A DNA stretch of 64,000 nucleotides, taken from contig NC_017384.1 in the NCBI RefSeq assembly GCF_000223375.1, positions 620,001 to 684,000 of the forward strand. Reading direction: 5' to 3'. A program made the translations under genes and the position numbers. This DNA comes from Ketogulonicigenium vulgare WSH-001 (GTDB taxonomy: Bacteria > Pseudomonadota > Alphaproteobacteria > Rhodobacterales > Rhodobacteraceae). Positions 1 to 10,286 of the stretch are shown here, one piece after another. The notes under the pieces are model-generated. The model did not search any database, was not told where the DNA came from, and saw only the letters and a program-made list of their open reading frames with translations. How positions within the stretch are numbered: position 1 is the stretch's first letter; every line of letters starts with the position of its first letter.

Positions 1-359
1 ACGCGGTGATGATCGCCGCGATGACGGCGGCAGGCGCAATCGGGGGCCTGTTGGGCTCGGTCTTTGTACAGGGCCGCGCCTATGGCAAGATTACCGAGAA
101 TTTTGACGGCAACCTTGCGTTCGAAGGCATCCTGATCGCCATCGTCGCCAAGAACCGCCCCCTTGCAGTGCCTTTCGTCGCGCTGGCCTATGGCTACTTA
201 CGCCAAGGCGCGCAGCTGATGGGCAACCGCACCGACGTGCCCAATGAAATGATCGCCGTCGTGCAGGCGCTGGTCATCTTGCTGGTCGCCTCCAGTTTCA
301 CCATTCCCGGTCGCCGCGCGCTGGCGCGCCTTTTGCGCCGCAAGGAGGCCGCGCAATGA
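1..359 (+). CDS. ABC transporter permease (nucleoside/simple sugar type), 3' part
   Basis: The reading frame is open from the left edge, so this is the C-terminal part of an inner-membrane permease. The visible ~118 residues hold the end of a BPD_transp_2 permease: a stretch resembling GNLAFEGILIAIVAKN, typical of the YufP/NupP-like subunit, then a hydrophobic helix and a basic cytoplasmic tail. The stop overlaps the next permease gene by four bases (ATGA), so the two are translationally coupled and probably form a heterodimer. An ATPase and a BmpA-type binding protein are expected to the left, outside the window. The substrate (nucleosides or a simple sugar) cannot be read from the sequence. 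Confidence 0.85.
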   Translation, partial: AVMIAAMTAAGAIGGLLGSVFVQGRAYGKITENFDGNLAFEGILIAIVAKNRPLAVPFVALAYGYLRQGAQLMGNRTDVPNEMIAVVQALVILLVASSFTIPGRRALARLLRRKEAAQ

Positions 360-1297
360 TGGATATTATCGGAGCCGTCTTTTCGGTCACATTCCTTGCC
401 ATGGTCATCCGCCAGATGACGCCGCTGCTGCTGGCGACGCTGGGCGGGCTGATCGCGGACCTCTCGGGCGCGCTGAATGTTGCGCTGGAAGGCATGATGC
501 TGATTTCCGCGCTGACGGCGGTGCTCGTCTCGGTGCATTACCCTTGGTATGTGGCGGTGCTGGCGGGGATGAGCGCGGGGTCGGCGCTGGGCCTGATGAT
601 GGCGTTCTTCCACCTGCGCATGCGCGCCGATATCATTCTGGTCGGCTTTGCGGTGAATATCGTGGCGACCGGCGGCACGGTTTTCGCGCTGTCGCTGGCG
701 ACGGGCGGCGATAAAGGCACCTCGATCAATCTGGTGTCCAAGGCCATTCCGGCGGTGAATCTGCCGTTCCTGCGCGATATTCCCGTGGTGGGGCAGCCCC
801 TGCACGGGATGCTGTCGGGCCATTCGGTGCTGACATGGTTTGCCTTTGCCTCCGTCTTTGGACTGTGGTTCTTCCTCTACCGGATGCGCGGCGGGCTGTG
901 GCTGCGGGCGGTGGGCGAATATCCCGCGGCCCCTGCGGCTGCGGGGATCAAGGTCGATACCGTGCGTATGTGGGGGCTAATCGCCTCGGGCGCATTCGCG
1001 GGGCTGGCGGGGGCGCAGCTGGCGATGTTCAACTATGTCGGCTTTACCCGTGACATGACGGCGGGACGGGGGTTCATCGCGCTGGGGGCCGTGCTGCTGG
1101 GCGCGCGTCATCCGGTCGGCGCCTGCGTTGCGGCGCTGCTCTTCGGCTTTTTCGACGCGCTGTCATTCGTCATTGCCACCCGGGCGCAGAATTTCCCGGC
1201 CGAGCTGATCCAGGCGATGCCCTTTGCCGTGACCATTGTGGCGCTGATCTTTTTCGCATGGCGCGCCCAAAAGGCCAAAGCCCTGCGCGGCGCCTGA
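356..1297 (+). CDS. ABC transporter permease (nucleoside/simple sugar type)
   Basis: This 313-residue integral membrane protein is of the YufQ/NupQ-like half of BmpA-family importers. About eight to nine hydrophobic segments are visible. The family segment ADLSGALNVALEGMML lies near residues 32-47, and RGFIALGAVLLGARHP near 237-252 matches the conserved cytoplasmic region. It starts inside the stop of the upstream permease (ATGA overlap) and ends the operon; a VOC gene follows after 74 bases. With its partner it would form the membrane pore of a purine-nucleoside or sugar importer. The substrate is inferred from the family only. Confidence 0.88.
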   Translation: MMDIIGAVFSVTFLAMVIRQMTPLLLATLGGLIADLSGALNVALEGMMLISALTAVLVSVHYPWYVAVLAGMSAGSALGLMMAFFHLRMRADIILVGFAVNIVATGGTVFALSLATGGDKGTSINLVSKAIPAVNLPFLRDIPVVGQPLHGMLSGHSVLTWFAFASVFGLWFFLYRMRGGLWLRAVGEYPAAPAAAGIKVDTVRMWGLIASGAFAGLAGAQLAMFNYVGFTRDMTAGRGFIALGAVLLGARHPVGACVAALLFGFFDALSFVIATRAQNFPAELIQAMPFAVTIVALIFFAWRAQKAKALRGA

Positions 1298-1371
1298 GGG
1301 GGCAAAGCAAAGCGTGCCTTGGCGGGGTCGCTGTGATAGGCCTTGCAGATTGACTTTTTGCGGGGCGCGCT

Positions 1372-1785
1372 ATGCTGGACCATATCTTTTTAACCGTCAA
1401 CGATCTGACGCGCGCCATTGCCTTTTATCAGGCGGTGCTGCCGCATGTCGGCATCACCCAGCGCCATGATTATGACGGCAAGGACGGCCCTGCCGGTCAC
1501 CCTGATCTGAAGGGCTTTGGCACACAGGGGCGTATTTCATTCTGGTTGCGGCAGGGGCAGCCCGCGCCGCAGGCGGTGCATGTTGGCTTTCTGGCCCATT
1601 CCGAAGCCGAAGTCCGGGCCGCTCATGCTGCCGCCCTTGCGGCGGGCGGCACCGAAATTCACCCGCCCGGCGCGCAGCTGCATTACGATCCGCGCTATTT
1701 TGCGGCACAACTGCGCGACCTCGACGGCTATACGCTGGAATTCGTCTACAAAAGCTGGCAGCACGCCCGCGTTGTTACGGGATGA
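1372..1785 (+). CDS. VOC family (glyoxalase/bleomycin-resistance fold) protein
   Basis: This 137-residue cytosolic protein carries one vicinal-oxygen-chelate module pair. It opens with the typical LDHIFLTVNDLTRAIAFYQAVL strand-helix signature and ends with RDLDGYTLEFVYK, where the Glu is the usual last metal ligand. The His of DHIF is the usual first ligand. The substrate is unknown; relatives are annotated as glyoxalase-like or fosfomycin/bleomycin-type proteins without proof. It is convergent with, and overlaps by 11 bases, the SYLF lipoprotein gene on the other strand. Confidence 0.85.
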   Translation: MLDHIFLTVNDLTRAIAFYQAVLPHVGITQRHDYDGKDGPAGHPDLKGFGTQGRISFWLRQGQPAPQAVHVGFLAHSEAEVRAAHAAALAAGGTEIHPPGAQLHYDPRYFAAQLRDLDGYTLEFVYKSWQHARVVTG

Positions 1786-2332
1786 TGCGCGAATATTTCG
1801 TGCCTTCAATCGTCGCACCCACGCGCAGTCCGCTTTGGGCAAAGACGACGGCAATCACAGGCGCGCTCGAGGTAGTGGTATCCGTGCGCAGCATATCGCC
1901 ATTCTCGGCAATCGCATATTCGACATCGGCACCCGCCGCCCAGCCATAGCCGGTGCGGAATTGCCCCAGCGCGTCCTGCGTCATGAAAAACAGCACATGA
2001 CTGAACTGCTGCGCGCCGATCTGGAAACCCGCGCTGGCCGATGCGGCCGAGTAATAATCGACGGTGGTCTGGTGAATGCGCAGCGCGCCGCGCCCATACG
2101 AGCCGCCAAAGCCAAGGCCAAGTTCGGAAATCACCGGCATGACCAGCATCCCCGCCGAGCGGTTCATCAGATCCTGCGTGCCGGGATAGGCCTGCAACAT
2201 ATATTGAATGGTGCTATCCGCGCGGGCGTCAATCTCAGCCGCGCCGCCACTGCCGATTCCATTGCTGCATCCCGCGACAAGGCCGGTTGCGCCAAGGCCG
2301 ATCAGCAGGCCGCGTCGTGTCAGGTCCATCAT
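1775..2332 (-). CDS. SYLF/YSC84-domain lipoprotein
   Basis: This 185-residue exported protein has a Tat-like twin-Arg start (TRRGLLIG) running into a lipobox-like VAGCS near residue 22, so it is probably a lipoprotein. The rest is a SYLF (Ysc84) domain: repeated Gly-rich strands such as GLGFGGSYGRGALRI, a central FQIGAQQFSHVLFFMTQDAL, and a C-terminal GLRVGATIEGTKY. Bacterial SYLF proteins are thought to bind lipid or act in the envelope; the exact role is unknown. It lies downstream of hemB on the same strand with a gap of about 100 bases. Confidence 0.8.
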   Translation of the reverse strand: MMDLTRRGLLIGLGATGLVAGCSNGIGSGGAAEIDARADSTIQYMLQAYPGTQDLMNRSAGMLVMPVISELGLGFGGSYGRGALRIHQTTVDYYSAASASAGFQIGAQQFSHVLFFMTQDALGQFRTGYGWAAGADVEYAIAENGDMLRTDTTTSSAPVIAVVFAQSGLRVGATIEGTKYSRIIP

Positions 2333-2438
2333 TTTCTGCCGCCTCTGGTTGTTCTGTCGGCCTTATGGTGGCCGCTGGCGCGCAGAATAGGCCGCAAGCA
2401 GGGATTTGTCACCCGCCTGCGACCAGATGCGCGGGATT

Positions 2439-3437
2439 TTACCCGTTTAGCGCCTCGGCCACCTCTGGCGCGAAATAGGTCAGGATGCCGTCGCAGCCGG
2501 CGCGCTTGAACGACATCAGCGTTTCCAGCACGACCTTTTGCGGGTCCAGCCAGCCATTGGCAAAGGCCGCCTTCAGCATCGCGTACTCGCCCGACACCTG
2601 ATAGGCAAAGGTCGGCACCCCGAACGTATCTTTCACCTGGCGGCAGATATCGAGGTAAGGCATCCCCGGTTTCACCATGACCATATCGGCCCCTTCGGAC
2701 AGATCGCGCGCGACCAGACGCAAAGCTTCGTCGCGATTGGCGGGGTCCATCTGATAGGTCTTTTTATCGCCTTTCAGCGCAGCGCTGGCGCCCACCGCAT
2801 CGCGGAACGGCCCGTAATAGCCCGAGGCATATTTCGCGGCATAGCTCATGATCGTGACATTGCGGTGGCCCGCGCCCTCCAGCGCCGTGCGGATCGCACC
2901 GATGCGGCCATCCATCATGTCGCTGGGGCCTAGAATATCGGCGCCGCTTTCGGCCTGCGCCAGTGCCATTTTCACCAGCGCCTCGACGGTCTCGTCGTTC
3001 AAGATCTGGCCGTCGACCACAAAGCCGTCATGGCCGTTGATATTATAGGGGTCGAGCGCGATATCAGTCATCACGGCGATATTGGGTGCAGCGTCTTTAA
3101 TCGCGCGGATGGCGCGGTTCGCGACATTGTCCATGCTCCAGGCCAAGGCGCAATCCTCGGTGCGGGCGGACATGTCGGTATAGGGAAAGATGCACATGGC
3201 GGGGATGCCGCGGGCCTCAGCCTCGACGGCGGCCTTGGCGATGCGATCGACCGACAGGCGCTGCACGCCCGGCATCGAGGGGATATCCGTCGCGCAATCC
3301 TCGCCGTCCATCACAAACACCGGCCAGATCAAATCGCTGCTGTCCAGATGCGTCTCGCGCACAAGGGCGCGCAGCGCAGGTGTTGCGCGGTTGCGGCGCA
3401 GGCGGGTGGCGGGAAATGGGGCAAGGACGGGTGGCAT
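2439..3437 (-). CDS. hemB: Porphobilinogen synthase (delta-aminolevulinate dehydratase)
   Basis: It condenses two 5-aminolevulinate molecules to porphobilinogen in tetrapyrrole synthesis (cytosolic octamer). The protein has 332 residues from ATG 3437, which was preferred over the frame opening at 3461 because a GAAAGG ribosome site precedes it. Both Schiff-base lysines are visible in YAAKYASGYYGPF and MVMVKPGMPYLD. The metal loop reads DIALDPYNINGHDG, the Asp-rich Mg-type form rather than the Cys-rich zinc form, as in other alphaproteobacteria. It is divergent from the membrane protein gene to its right. Confidence 0.96.
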   Translation of the reverse strand: MPPVLAPFPATRLRRNRATPALRALVRETHLDSSDLIWPVFVMDGEDCATDIPSMPGVQRLSVDRIAKAAVEAEARGIPAMCIFPYTDMSARTEDCALAWSMDNVANRAIRAIKDAAPNIAVMTDIALDPYNINGHDGFVVDGQILNDETVEALVKMALAQAESGADILGPSDMMDGRIGAIRTALEGAGHRNVTIMSYAAKYASGYYGPFRDAVGASAALKGDKKTYQMDPANRDEALRLVARDLSEGADMVMVKPGMPYLDICRQVKDTFGVPTFAYQVSGEYAMLKAAFANGWLDPQKVVLETLMSFKRAGCDGILTYFAPEVAEALNG

Positions 3438-3558
3438 GATTGCGCGCCTTTCGTGACACATATGCGTTTGCCATGGGTTTTACGCCCATATGCGCTATGG
3501 GCAAGGGGGCTTTGCCCCGTTAGGGTGCGCCCATCCGGCCTATTGGAACCAAAAAGAC

Positions 3559-4071
3559 GTGACGATCTTTGACATTATCTCGCCGCGCGCCTTCACCAGC
3601 CTGTGGTTTTGGATCGGCGTGGCGCTGGTCTGGGGCCATGCTTCGGCGCAGGTTCTGGGCGTGCCATGGGACATCATCCGCCGCGCAAAATCCGGCGAGG
3701 CAGACAGCGTCCGCGATATGAATGACGCCGTGCGCATCGCGCTGGGCCGTATCGCGCGCACCGCCGACAAGGGCGGCATCTGGCTGGCGGGTCTGATCGG
3801 CTTTGCGGGCGCCGCGCTGATCAGCCTTGGCTGGTTCTATCGGGTCGAGTTTTTTCGCGCGCTGACCTGCCTTGCGCTGCCGCTGCTGGCGCTGGCGCTG
3901 CTGGATCTGCGATGGGCGCTGCGGATTTTCCACGGCGAGCTGGTGGGCGAGCCGCTGCGCCGCACCTTGGTCCGCCTGCGCTGGGCGCGGCGCGCGATCG
4001 GCGCGCTGCTGGCGTTTGTCACGCTGATCATTGGCGCAATTGACATCATCCGCAGCTATATTCTGTTTTAG
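3559..4071 (+). CDS. Conserved Rhodobacteraceae membrane protein
   Basis: About 170 residues with three to four hydrophobic helices and no enzyme motif that I can see. The N-terminal segment FTSLWFWIGVALVWGHASAQVLGVPWDII is typical of a family found throughout Rhodobacteraceae. Members are often auto-named component of SufBCD complex, but nothing here supports a link to Fe-S assembly. A GTG start at 3559 puts the N-terminus where I recall family members beginning; the frame opens earlier at 3490 and that start cannot be excluded. It sits between hemB (divergent) and mfd (45 bases downstream). Confidence 0.7.
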   Translation: MTIFDIISPRAFTSLWFWIGVALVWGHASAQVLGVPWDIIRRAKSGEADSVRDMNDAVRIALGRIARTADKGGIWLAGLIGFAGAALISLGWFYRVEFFRALTCLALPLLALALLDLRWALRIFHGELVGEPLRRTLVRLRWARRAIGALLAFVTLIIGAIDIIRSYILF

Positions 4072-4116
4072 GTTTAGCAGGTTGCCGAAAGACGGCGGGC
4101 CGCTTAGGTATTCGAT

Positions 4117-7100
4117 ATGTCTCATCATCCGCATCACATTACCGTCTCTGGCGCGCCCGAAGGGTTCGATGCCCGTCTGATTTTGCAAGAAATCGCCAAA
4201 AGCGGCGGGCCATTGGTGCATGTCGCGCGCGATGACCGCCGCCTTGCCGCGATGCAGGCCGCGCTGGCATTCTTTGATCCGGCGATGCCGGTCTTTGTCT
4301 TTCCGGCGTGGGATTGCCTGCCCTATGACCGCATCTCGCCCAACCCCGAGATTTCCGCCGCCCGTATGGCGACGCTGGCCGCGCTGACCCATGGCATGCC
4401 GCAGCGCTATGTGCTGCTGACGACACTGAACGCGGCAACGCAAAAGCTGCCCGCGCGTGCGCTGCTGCGCAAATCCGCTTTTGCCGTCGATGTCGGCACT
4501 CGCGTCGACGAGGCTGCCCTGCGCGCCTTTTTGGTGCGGATGGGGTATAGCCAAGCCTCGACCGTGGCCGAGCCGGGGGATTTTGCCTGGCGCGGCGGTA
4601 TCGTCGATATTTTCCCGCCGGGACGCGATCTGCCGGTGCGGCTCGATTTCTTTGGAGATGTGCTGGATGGCGCGCGCACCTTTGATCCCGCCACCCAGCG
4701 CACCGTGGAAAAGCTCGATCGGATCGAGCTGTCCCCCGTGTCCGAAGTGGTGCTGGACGAGGCGTCGATCACGCGGTTTCGCCAGAATTACCGCATCGCC
4801 TTTGGTGCGGGCGGGGCGGATGATCCCTTGTATGAATCGGTCTCGGCGGGCCGCAAACATGCGGGGATGGAGCATTGGCTGGGCTTTTTCCATGACCATC
4901 TGGAAAGCCTGTTCGACTATCTGCCGGGTGCGACCATCACGCTCGACGATCAAAGCGACGCCATCCGCGAGGCGCGCTGGGCCACCATCGCCGACCAATA
5001 TGGCGCGCGCCAACATGCGCTGGCGCAGCGGCGCGGCAATGACAGCGTGTATAAACCCGCGCCGCCCGAGACGCTCTATCTGGACGATGCCGCGTGGGAG
5101 GCCGCCGTCGGGCCCCGCCGCGTGCTGCGCTATGCGCCGCTGAAACAGCCGACCGGCCTGGGTGTGATTGATGCAGGCGGCACAATCGGTCGCGATTTCG
5201 CGCCTGAACGACAACAAGAAAGCATCAGCCTGTTCAAGGCATTATCAGACTATGTTAAACCCCTATCTAAAGATCATGCCGTTATCATCGCCAGCTATTC
5301 CGAAGGCGCGCGTGAACGCCTGACCGGCCTTCTCGAGGACGAAGGCATTGGCGAGGTGATCCCCGTCACCGACTTTTCCCGCGTCGGCAAGCGCGGCATC
5401 CATATCGCCGTCTGGGCGTTAGAGGCCGGTTTCAACGCTCCCGGCCTGCATGTCGTATCCGAACAGGATGTGCTGGGCGAGCGTCTGATCCGCCAGACCC
5501 GCCGCAAGAAACGGGCCGAGAATTTCCTGACCGAGGCTGCAAGCCTGTCGCCGGGCGATCTGGTCGTCCATGTCGAACACGGCGTCGGTCGCTATCTGGG
5601 CCTAGAGGTGATCACCGCCGCGGGTGCGCCCTATGAATGCCTTGTGCTGGAATACGCAGAAAGCGCAAAGCTGTATTTGCCGGTGGTGAATATCGAACTC
5701 CTCAGCCGCTATGGGCACGAGGAGGGGCTGCTCGACAAGCTGGGCGGCGGCGCGTGGCAGGCGAAAAAGGCCCGCCTGAAAGAACGTATCCGCATGATCG
5801 CGGACAGCCTGATCCGCGTCGCGGCCGAGCGCGCCTTGCGCACCGCGCCCGAGGTCGATCCGCCCTCGGAGATTTGGGAGCAGTTCCTTGCGCGCTTTCC
5901 CTATCAGGAAACCGACGACCAATTGCAGGCGATTGGCGATGTGATCGGCGATCTGCAGGCGGGCAGCCCAATGGATCGCCTGATTTGCGGCGATGTCGGC
6001 TTTGGCAAGACCGAGGTGGCGATCCGCGCCGCCTTTGTCGCCGCCATGTCCGGCCTGCAGGTCGCGGTGGTTGCGCCGACGACACTGCTGGCGCGGCAGC
6101 ATTTCAAAAGCTTTGCCGAACGCTTCCGTGGCTTCCCGCTGAACGTGCGCCCGCTGTCGCGGTTCGTCTCTGCCAAAGAGGCCGAGGCGACCCGCAAGGG
6201 TCTGGCGGATGGCACGGTCGATGTGGTGATCGGCACCCATGCCGTGTTGGCCAAAGGCGTGAAGTTCAAAAGCCTCGGCCTGCTGGTGATCGACGAGGAA
6301 CAGCATTTTGGTGTGCAGCACAAAGAGCGGCTGAAACAGATGCGGTCGGACATCCACGTGCTGACCCTGACCGCGACGCCGATCCCGCGCACCTTGCAAT
6401 TGTCGCTGACCGGCGTGCGCGACCTGTCGATCATCGGCACGCCCCCCATCGACCGCCTTGCGATCCGCACCTATGTCAGCGAATTCGACACGATCACCGT
6501 GCGCGAAGCGCTGCTGCGCGAACATTACCGCGGCGGCCAAAGCTTTATCGTCGTGCCGCGCCTGTCGGATCTGCCCGAGATGGAGGAATTCCTGCAACGC
6601 GAAGTCCCCGAGGTGAAATACGTCACCGCCCATGGCCAGATGGCTGCGGGCGAGTTGGATGACCGTATGAACGCCTTTTACGACGGCAAATATGATGTGC
6701 TGCTGGCGACAACGATTGTGGAATCCGGCCTCGATATCCCGACGGCGAATACGATGATCGTGCACCGCGCCGATATGTTTGGCCTGGCGCAGCTTTATCA
6801 AATTCGCGGCCGGGTGGGGCGCTCCAAGGTGCGCGCCTATGCTTACCTCACGACAAAGCCGCGTCAAAAGCTGACCCCTGCGGCCGAAAAGCGGCTGCGG
6901 GTGCTGGGCAGCCTCGACAGTCTGGGGGCGGGCTTCCAGCTTGCCTCGCAGGATCTGGATATTCGCGGCGCGGGCAACCTGCTTGGCGAGGAGCAATCCG
7001 GCCAGATCCGCGAAGTCGGATACGAGCTGTATCAGCAGATGCTGGAGGACGAGATCGCCCGCATCAAATCCGGCGAATCCGAAGGGCTGCCGAATAATGA

Positions 7101-7575
7101 CCAATGGGCACCCAATATCAGCCTTGGCGTCTCGGTGCTGATCCCCGAGGATTACGTCCCCGATCTGGATGTGCGCCTTGGCCTTTACCGCCGCCTGTCG
7201 GATCTGTCGACCAAGGTGGAACTCGAGGGCTTTGCGGCGGAACTCATCGACCGTTTCGGCAAACTCCCGCGCGAGGTGAACACTCTGCTGACCGTGGTGC
7301 GGATCAAGGCGATGTGCAAACGCGCCGGTATCTCTGCGCTGGAGGCCGGGCCAAAGGGCGTGACCATCCGGTTCCACAACGATAAATTCGCCTCGCCCGT
7401 GGGGCTGGTCGAATTCATCACCGACCAGAAAGGCGCGGCGCGCGTCAAAGACAACCGGATCGTTATTCAGGCCGATTGGAAAACCGAAGCTGACCGCATT
7501 CGCGGCTCTTTCGCAATCGCCCGCGATCTGGCAGAAAAGCTGGTGGCCGAGAAAAAGGCCGCCAAATCCGCTTAG
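4117..7575 (+). CDS. mfd: Transcription-repair coupling factor Mfd
   Basis: Mfd is a DNA translocase that removes RNA polymerase stalled at lesions and recruits UvrA. At 1152 residues it is of usual length. Order: UvrB-like N-terminal damage-coupling region, RNAP-binding module around residues 480-550 ([16 protein letters not shown]), superfamily-2 helicase motors with Walker A GDVGFGKT at 625-632 and DEEQHFG at about 726-732, the TRG region with QIRGRVGRS, and a C-terminal TRCF domain. It is followed by cysS after only 8 bases, so the two are probably co-transcribed. Confidence 0.97.
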   Translation: MSHHPHHITVSGAPEGFDARLILQEIAKSGGPLVHVARDDRRLAAMQAALAFFDPAMPVFVFPAWDCLPYDRISPNPEISAARMATLAALTHGMPQRYVLLTTLNAATQKLPARALLRKSAFAVDVGTRVDEAALRAFLVRMGYSQASTVAEPGDFAWRGGIVDIFPPGRDLPVRLDFFGDVLDGARTFDPATQRTVEKLDRIELSPVSEVVLDEASITRFRQNYRIAFGAGGADDPLYESVSAGRKHAGMEHWLGFFHDHLESLFDYLPGATITLDDQSDAIREARWATIADQYGARQHALAQRRGNDSVYKPAPPETLYLDDAAWEAAVGPRRVLRYAPLKQPTGLGVIDAGGTIGRDFAPERQQESISLFKALSDYVKPLSKDHAVIIASYSEGARERLTGLLEDEGIGEVIPVTDFSRVGKRGIHIAVWALEAGFNAPGLHVVSEQDVLGERLIRQTRRKKRAENFLTEAASLSPGDLVVHVEHGVGRYLGLEVITAAGAPYECLVLEYAESAKLYLPVVNIELLSRYGHEEGLLDKLGGGAWQAKKARLKERIRMIADSLIRVAAERALRTAPEVDPPSEIWEQFLARFPYQETDDQLQAIGDVIGDLQAGSPMDRLICGDVGFGKTEVAIRAAFVAAMSGLQVAVVAPTTLLARQHFKSFAERFRGFPLNVRPLSRFVSAKEAEATRKGLADGTVDVVIGTHAVLAKGVKFKSLGLLVIDEEQHFGVQHKERLKQMRSDIHVLTLTATPIPRTLQLSLTGVRDLSIIGTPPIDRLAIRTYVSEFDTITVREALLREHYRGGQSFIVVPRLSDLPEMEEFLQREVPEVKYVTAHGQMAAGELDDRMNAFYDGKYDVLLATTIVESGLDIPTANTMIVHRADMFGLAQLYQIRGRVGRSKVRAYAYLTTKPRQKLTPAAEKRLRVLGSLDSLGAGFQLASQDLDIRGAGNLLGEEQSGQIREVGYELYQQMLEDEIARIKSGESEGLPNNDQWAPNISLGVSVLIPEDYVPDLDVRLGLYRRLSDLSTKVELEGFAAELIDRFGKLPREVNTLLTVVRIKAMCKRAGISALEAGPKGVTIRFHNDKFASPVGLVEFITDQKGAARVKDNRIVIQADWKTEADRIRGSFAIARDLAEKLVAEKKAAKSA

Positions 7576-7583
7576 AGGCTGAA

Positions 7584-8945
7584 ATGACACAGATTACCCT
7601 GCACAACACCAAGACCCGCCAGACCGAGGTCTTCGTGCCGCTCAATCCGGCAAATGTGCGGCTCTATCTGTGTGGGCCCACCGTTTATGACCGCGCGCAT
7701 CTGGGCAATGCGCGCCCCGTGCTGGTGTTCGATGTGCTGGTGCGGTTGCTGCGCCATGTTTACGGCGCGGATGCGGTGACCTATGCGCGCAATTTCACGG
7801 ATGTCGATGACAAGATCAACGATCGCGCCGCCGCCACCGGCCGCTCGATCCGTGATATCACGGACGAGACGATCGGCTGGTATCACGCCGATATGGATGC
7901 GCTGGGCGCGGATCGCCCGGATCTCGAGCCGCGCGCGACCGATTGGATTCCCGCCATGGTCGAGATGATCACCGGGCTGATTGACCGTGGCCATGCCTAT
8001 GCCACTGAGGGCCATGTGCTATTCGCCGTCGATAGCTATGCCGATTACGGCGCGCTGTCGGGCCGCTCGGTCGAGGATATGATCGCGGGCGCGCGGGTCG
8101 AGGTGGCGCCCTTTAAGCGCAACCCGATGGATTTCGTGCTGTGGAAACCTTCGGACACGGATCAGCCGGGCTGGGATAGCCCTTGGGGCCATGGCCGTCC
8201 GGGCTGGCATATCGAATGCTCGGCCATGAGCTATGGGCTTTTGGGCGCGTCCTTCGACATCCACGGCGGCGGCATCGACCTGCAATTCCCGCATCATGAA
8301 AACGAGATCGCGCAAAGCTGCTGCGCCCATCCCGAAGCGTCCTTTGCGCGCTATTGGATCCATAACGAGATGTTGCAGGTCGAAGGCCGCAAGATGTCGA
8401 AGAGCTTGGGCAACTTCTTTACCGTCCGCGATCTGCTGGATCAGGGCGTGCCGGGCGAGGTCATCCGCCTTGTCATGTTGGGCACCCATTACAGCCGCCC
8501 GATGGACTGGACCGAGGATAAACGCCTGACCGCCGAAGGCGCTTTGCGCAAATGGCGTGCGCTGACGGCGGGCGCGGCCCCGGGTGCCATCGACCCCGAG
8601 GTGATTACCGCGCTCGCGGATAATCTGAACACCGCCGGCGCGATTTCCGCGCTGCACCGGCTGGCGAATGCGGGCGATGCGGGGGGGCTTTTGGCCTCGG
8701 CGCAGATGCTGGGGCTGTTGCAGGACGGTATGGGCGATTGGCTGGCGGCCAGCGGCGATGACGCCGCGCTGGTCGACGGGCTACTCGCGGATCGCGCGGC
8801 GGCCAAGGCGGCCCGCGATTTTGCCGCCGCCGATGCGATCCGTGATCGCCTGGTTGCCGCGGGCGTCGTGCTGAAAGACAAGCCCGGCGGTGTCACCGAA
8901 TGGCAGATCGGCGCGGGCGCCGACCTCTCGTCGCTGAAAGGCTAG
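7584..8945 (+). CDS. cysS: Cysteinyl-tRNA synthetase
   Basis: This class I synthetase charges tRNA-Cys. The 453-residue protein has the HIGH-like element in [16 protein letters not shown] near residue 28, the KMSKS loop at 270-274, and the zinc-site segments including WHIECSAMS and the HHENEIAQS stretch. The C-terminal DALR-like/anticodon region is Ala-rich. It sits 8 bases behind mfd and 3 bases ahead of the phytoene-synthase-like gene, which suggests one transcript. Confidence 0.97.
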   Translation: MTQITLHNTKTRQTEVFVPLNPANVRLYLCGPTVYDRAHLGNARPVLVFDVLVRLLRHVYGADAVTYARNFTDVDDKINDRAAATGRSIRDITDETIGWYHADMDALGADRPDLEPRATDWIPAMVEMITGLIDRGHAYATEGHVLFAVDSYADYGALSGRSVEDMIAGARVEVAPFKRNPMDFVLWKPSDTDQPGWDSPWGHGRPGWHIECSAMSYGLLGASFDIHGGGIDLQFPHHENEIAQSCCAHPEASFARYWIHNEMLQVEGRKMSKSLGNFFTVRDLLDQGVPGEVIRLVMLGTHYSRPMDWTEDKRLTAEGALRKWRALTAGAAPGAIDPEVITALADNLNTAGAISALHRLANAGDAGGLLASAQMLGLLQDGMGDWLAASGDDAALVDGLLADRAAAKAARDFAAADAIRDRLVAAGVVLKDKPGGVTEWQIGAGADLSSLKG

Positions 8946-8948
8946 CGC

Positions 8949-9659
8949 ATGGTCAACGTCGCCCTTGCCGAACTGGTGCGCGAGGGCGACGCGGACCGTT
9001 TTGCCGCTACAATGGCCGCGCCTGTGCCCGCCCGCGCGCCGTTATTCGCGCTGGCGGCGCTGAATTTGGAACTGGCGCGCATCGGGTGGATTTCGGACAA
9101 TCCGCTGATCGTCGCGATGCGGCTGCAGTGGTGGCATGATATCGTCGATGGCCGTGCCGCCCCTAGTGGCGATGTGGCGCTGGCGCTGGCGGGGCTGCTG
9201 GAGCGGGGTCTTGACCCCGATCTGCTGCACCCGATGATCGCCGCGCGGGGCGAGCAGGGTGATCTGATGCACTTTCTGCGTGATACGGCGGGCAATCTGT
9301 CCGCGCTGGCCGGTCAGGCGACAGGCGCGCGCGATATCAAGGCGTTGCAAGAGATCGGCTTGGCCACAGGCATTGCAAACTGGCTGCTGGCCGGCCCTGC
9401 TCTATTGGCAAAGGGCAAGACGTGGCTGCCTGCATCGGTCAGTGTCGGGGAATTGGCGGGGCAGGGTTTGGCGCTGCTGGATCGCCGCCGCGGCCTGCCG
9501 AAATCGGATTTTCCGGCTGCGCTTTGGTCGGTCCATGCGGGGCCCGTGTTGCGCCGGGCCAAAACGCATGAGGCCGACGCAATGGCCGGCGGGCTTGCCC
9601 CGTCTGAGGCCGCGCGCCGCCTATCTTTGCTGTGGCGCGCGATGCGAGGGCGCTGGTAG
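8949..9659 (+). CDS. Squalene/phytoene synthase family protein (NDUFAF6-like)
   Basis: This 236-residue protein has the all-helical squalene/phytoene synthase fold pattern: a start like DRFAATMAAPVPARAPLFALAALNLEL and the conserved MRLQWWHDIVDG. The two Asp-rich DxxxD motifs of true prenyl synthases are incomplete, so it is more like the mitochondrial complex I assembly factor NDUFAF6 group than a carotenoid enzyme. No crt genes are nearby. It is the last gene of the mfd-cysS transcript. Confidence 0.75.
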   Translation: MVNVALAELVREGDADRFAATMAAPVPARAPLFALAALNLELARIGWISDNPLIVAMRLQWWHDIVDGRAAPSGDVALALAGLLERGLDPDLLHPMIAARGEQGDLMHFLRDTAGNLSALAGQATGARDIKALQEIGLATGIANWLLAGPALLAKGKTWLPASVSVGELAGQGLALLDRRRGLPKSDFPAALWSVHAGPVLRRAKTHEADAMAGGLAPSEAARRLSLLWRAMRGRW

Positions 9660-9665
9660 CGCCCA

Positions 9666-9688
9666 TAAAAAGGGGCCTTAGCGGCCCC
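9666..9688 (-). terminator. Rho-independent terminator of the mepK-like gene
   Basis: A GGGGCC/GGCCCC stem (9672-9677 with 9683-9688) with a 5-base loop is followed on the minus strand by a U-run (plus-strand A-run 9667-9671). The stem overlaps the stop codon of the mepK-like gene. It also lies just behind the convergent phytoene-synthase-like gene and may act both ways. Confidence 0.75.
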
Positions 9689-10286
9689 ATTGGCGCACAG
9701 CGCCGCAATCCATATGCACGAAATTCGAACCCGAATAGCGCCCAACGCCGCCCGCGCTGCACCGCTCGGCTGCCGATGCAACTTGGCTGACCGAACGGCC
9801 CTCCAGACGCACATCAACCGCCTGACCGCGCATATGCAGCGAATCGCGTGCAACGCCCGAACTGGTCGCCCGCAGCATCGCATTCGTCTGCGGCGAGCGG
9901 AAACCCGACAGCAGCATATAAGGGCGGTTCACATCCACCAGGCGATGCGTCGCCGTCAGAATGTCGATGGTACGTGTGTCGATGCCGATCATTTCATTAT
10001 TGCGCCAGTCGCGCATGAAATAGGTCACTTCGCGCACAGCCTCGGGGACATATTGGCCGTCGATCCAATAGATCGTGTCCAATTGTTCGCCCGTGCGTCC
10101 CGAATACATGCGGATGCGGCGAATATCGCCTGCGCCGCCGCGCAAAAAACCAGCTGCCTTACTAAACGTAGGTGCCGCCGTGACCATCGTGGCCGCGAAG
10201 ATACCCAAAAGCGCGCGCCGGCTGAAACCCGTGTCGCTGCGGCGAGATGATTGATCCATCTGGCCGGTGGATTCGTATCTTGTCAT
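9678..10286 (-). CDS. MepK/YcbK-like murein endopeptidase (DUF882, M15 fold)
   Basis: About 202 residues from ATG 10286. The N-terminus has a Tat-like signal (SRRALLGIFAATMVTAA). The M15/DUF882 metal site is visible in SLHMRGQAVDVRL (His and Asp) and FVHMDCG (His). E. coli MepK (YcbK) cleaves D,D and 3-3 (mDAP-mDAP) crosslinks in peptidoglycan. The next gene, divergent, is an LdtD-type L,D-transpeptidase that makes 3-3 crosslinks, which mirrors the E. coli ycbB-ycbK neighbourhood and supports the assignment. An alternative ATG lies at 10259. Confidence 0.85.
   Translation of the reverse strand: MTRYESTGQMDQSSRRSDTGFSRRALLGIFAATMVTAAPTFSKAAGFLRGGAGDIRRIRMYSGRTGEQLDTIYWIDGQYVPEAVREVTYFMRDWRNNEMIGIDTRTIDILTATHRLVDVNRPYMLLSGFRSPQTNAMLRATSSGVARDSLHMRGQAVDVRLEGRSVSQVASAAERCSAGGVGRYSGSNFVHMDCGAVRQWGR

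Noticed and set aside
3490..4071. Component of SufBCD complex
   Set aside because: The name is a common automatic label for this membrane family; no Fe-S residues or suf genes are present.
3520..7590. Very long minus-strand open frames antisense to mfd (565 and 662 codons)
   Set aside because: They lie opposite a clear mfd gene, have compositions rich in His, Arg, Gln and Gly typical of GC-rich shadow frames, and match no family.
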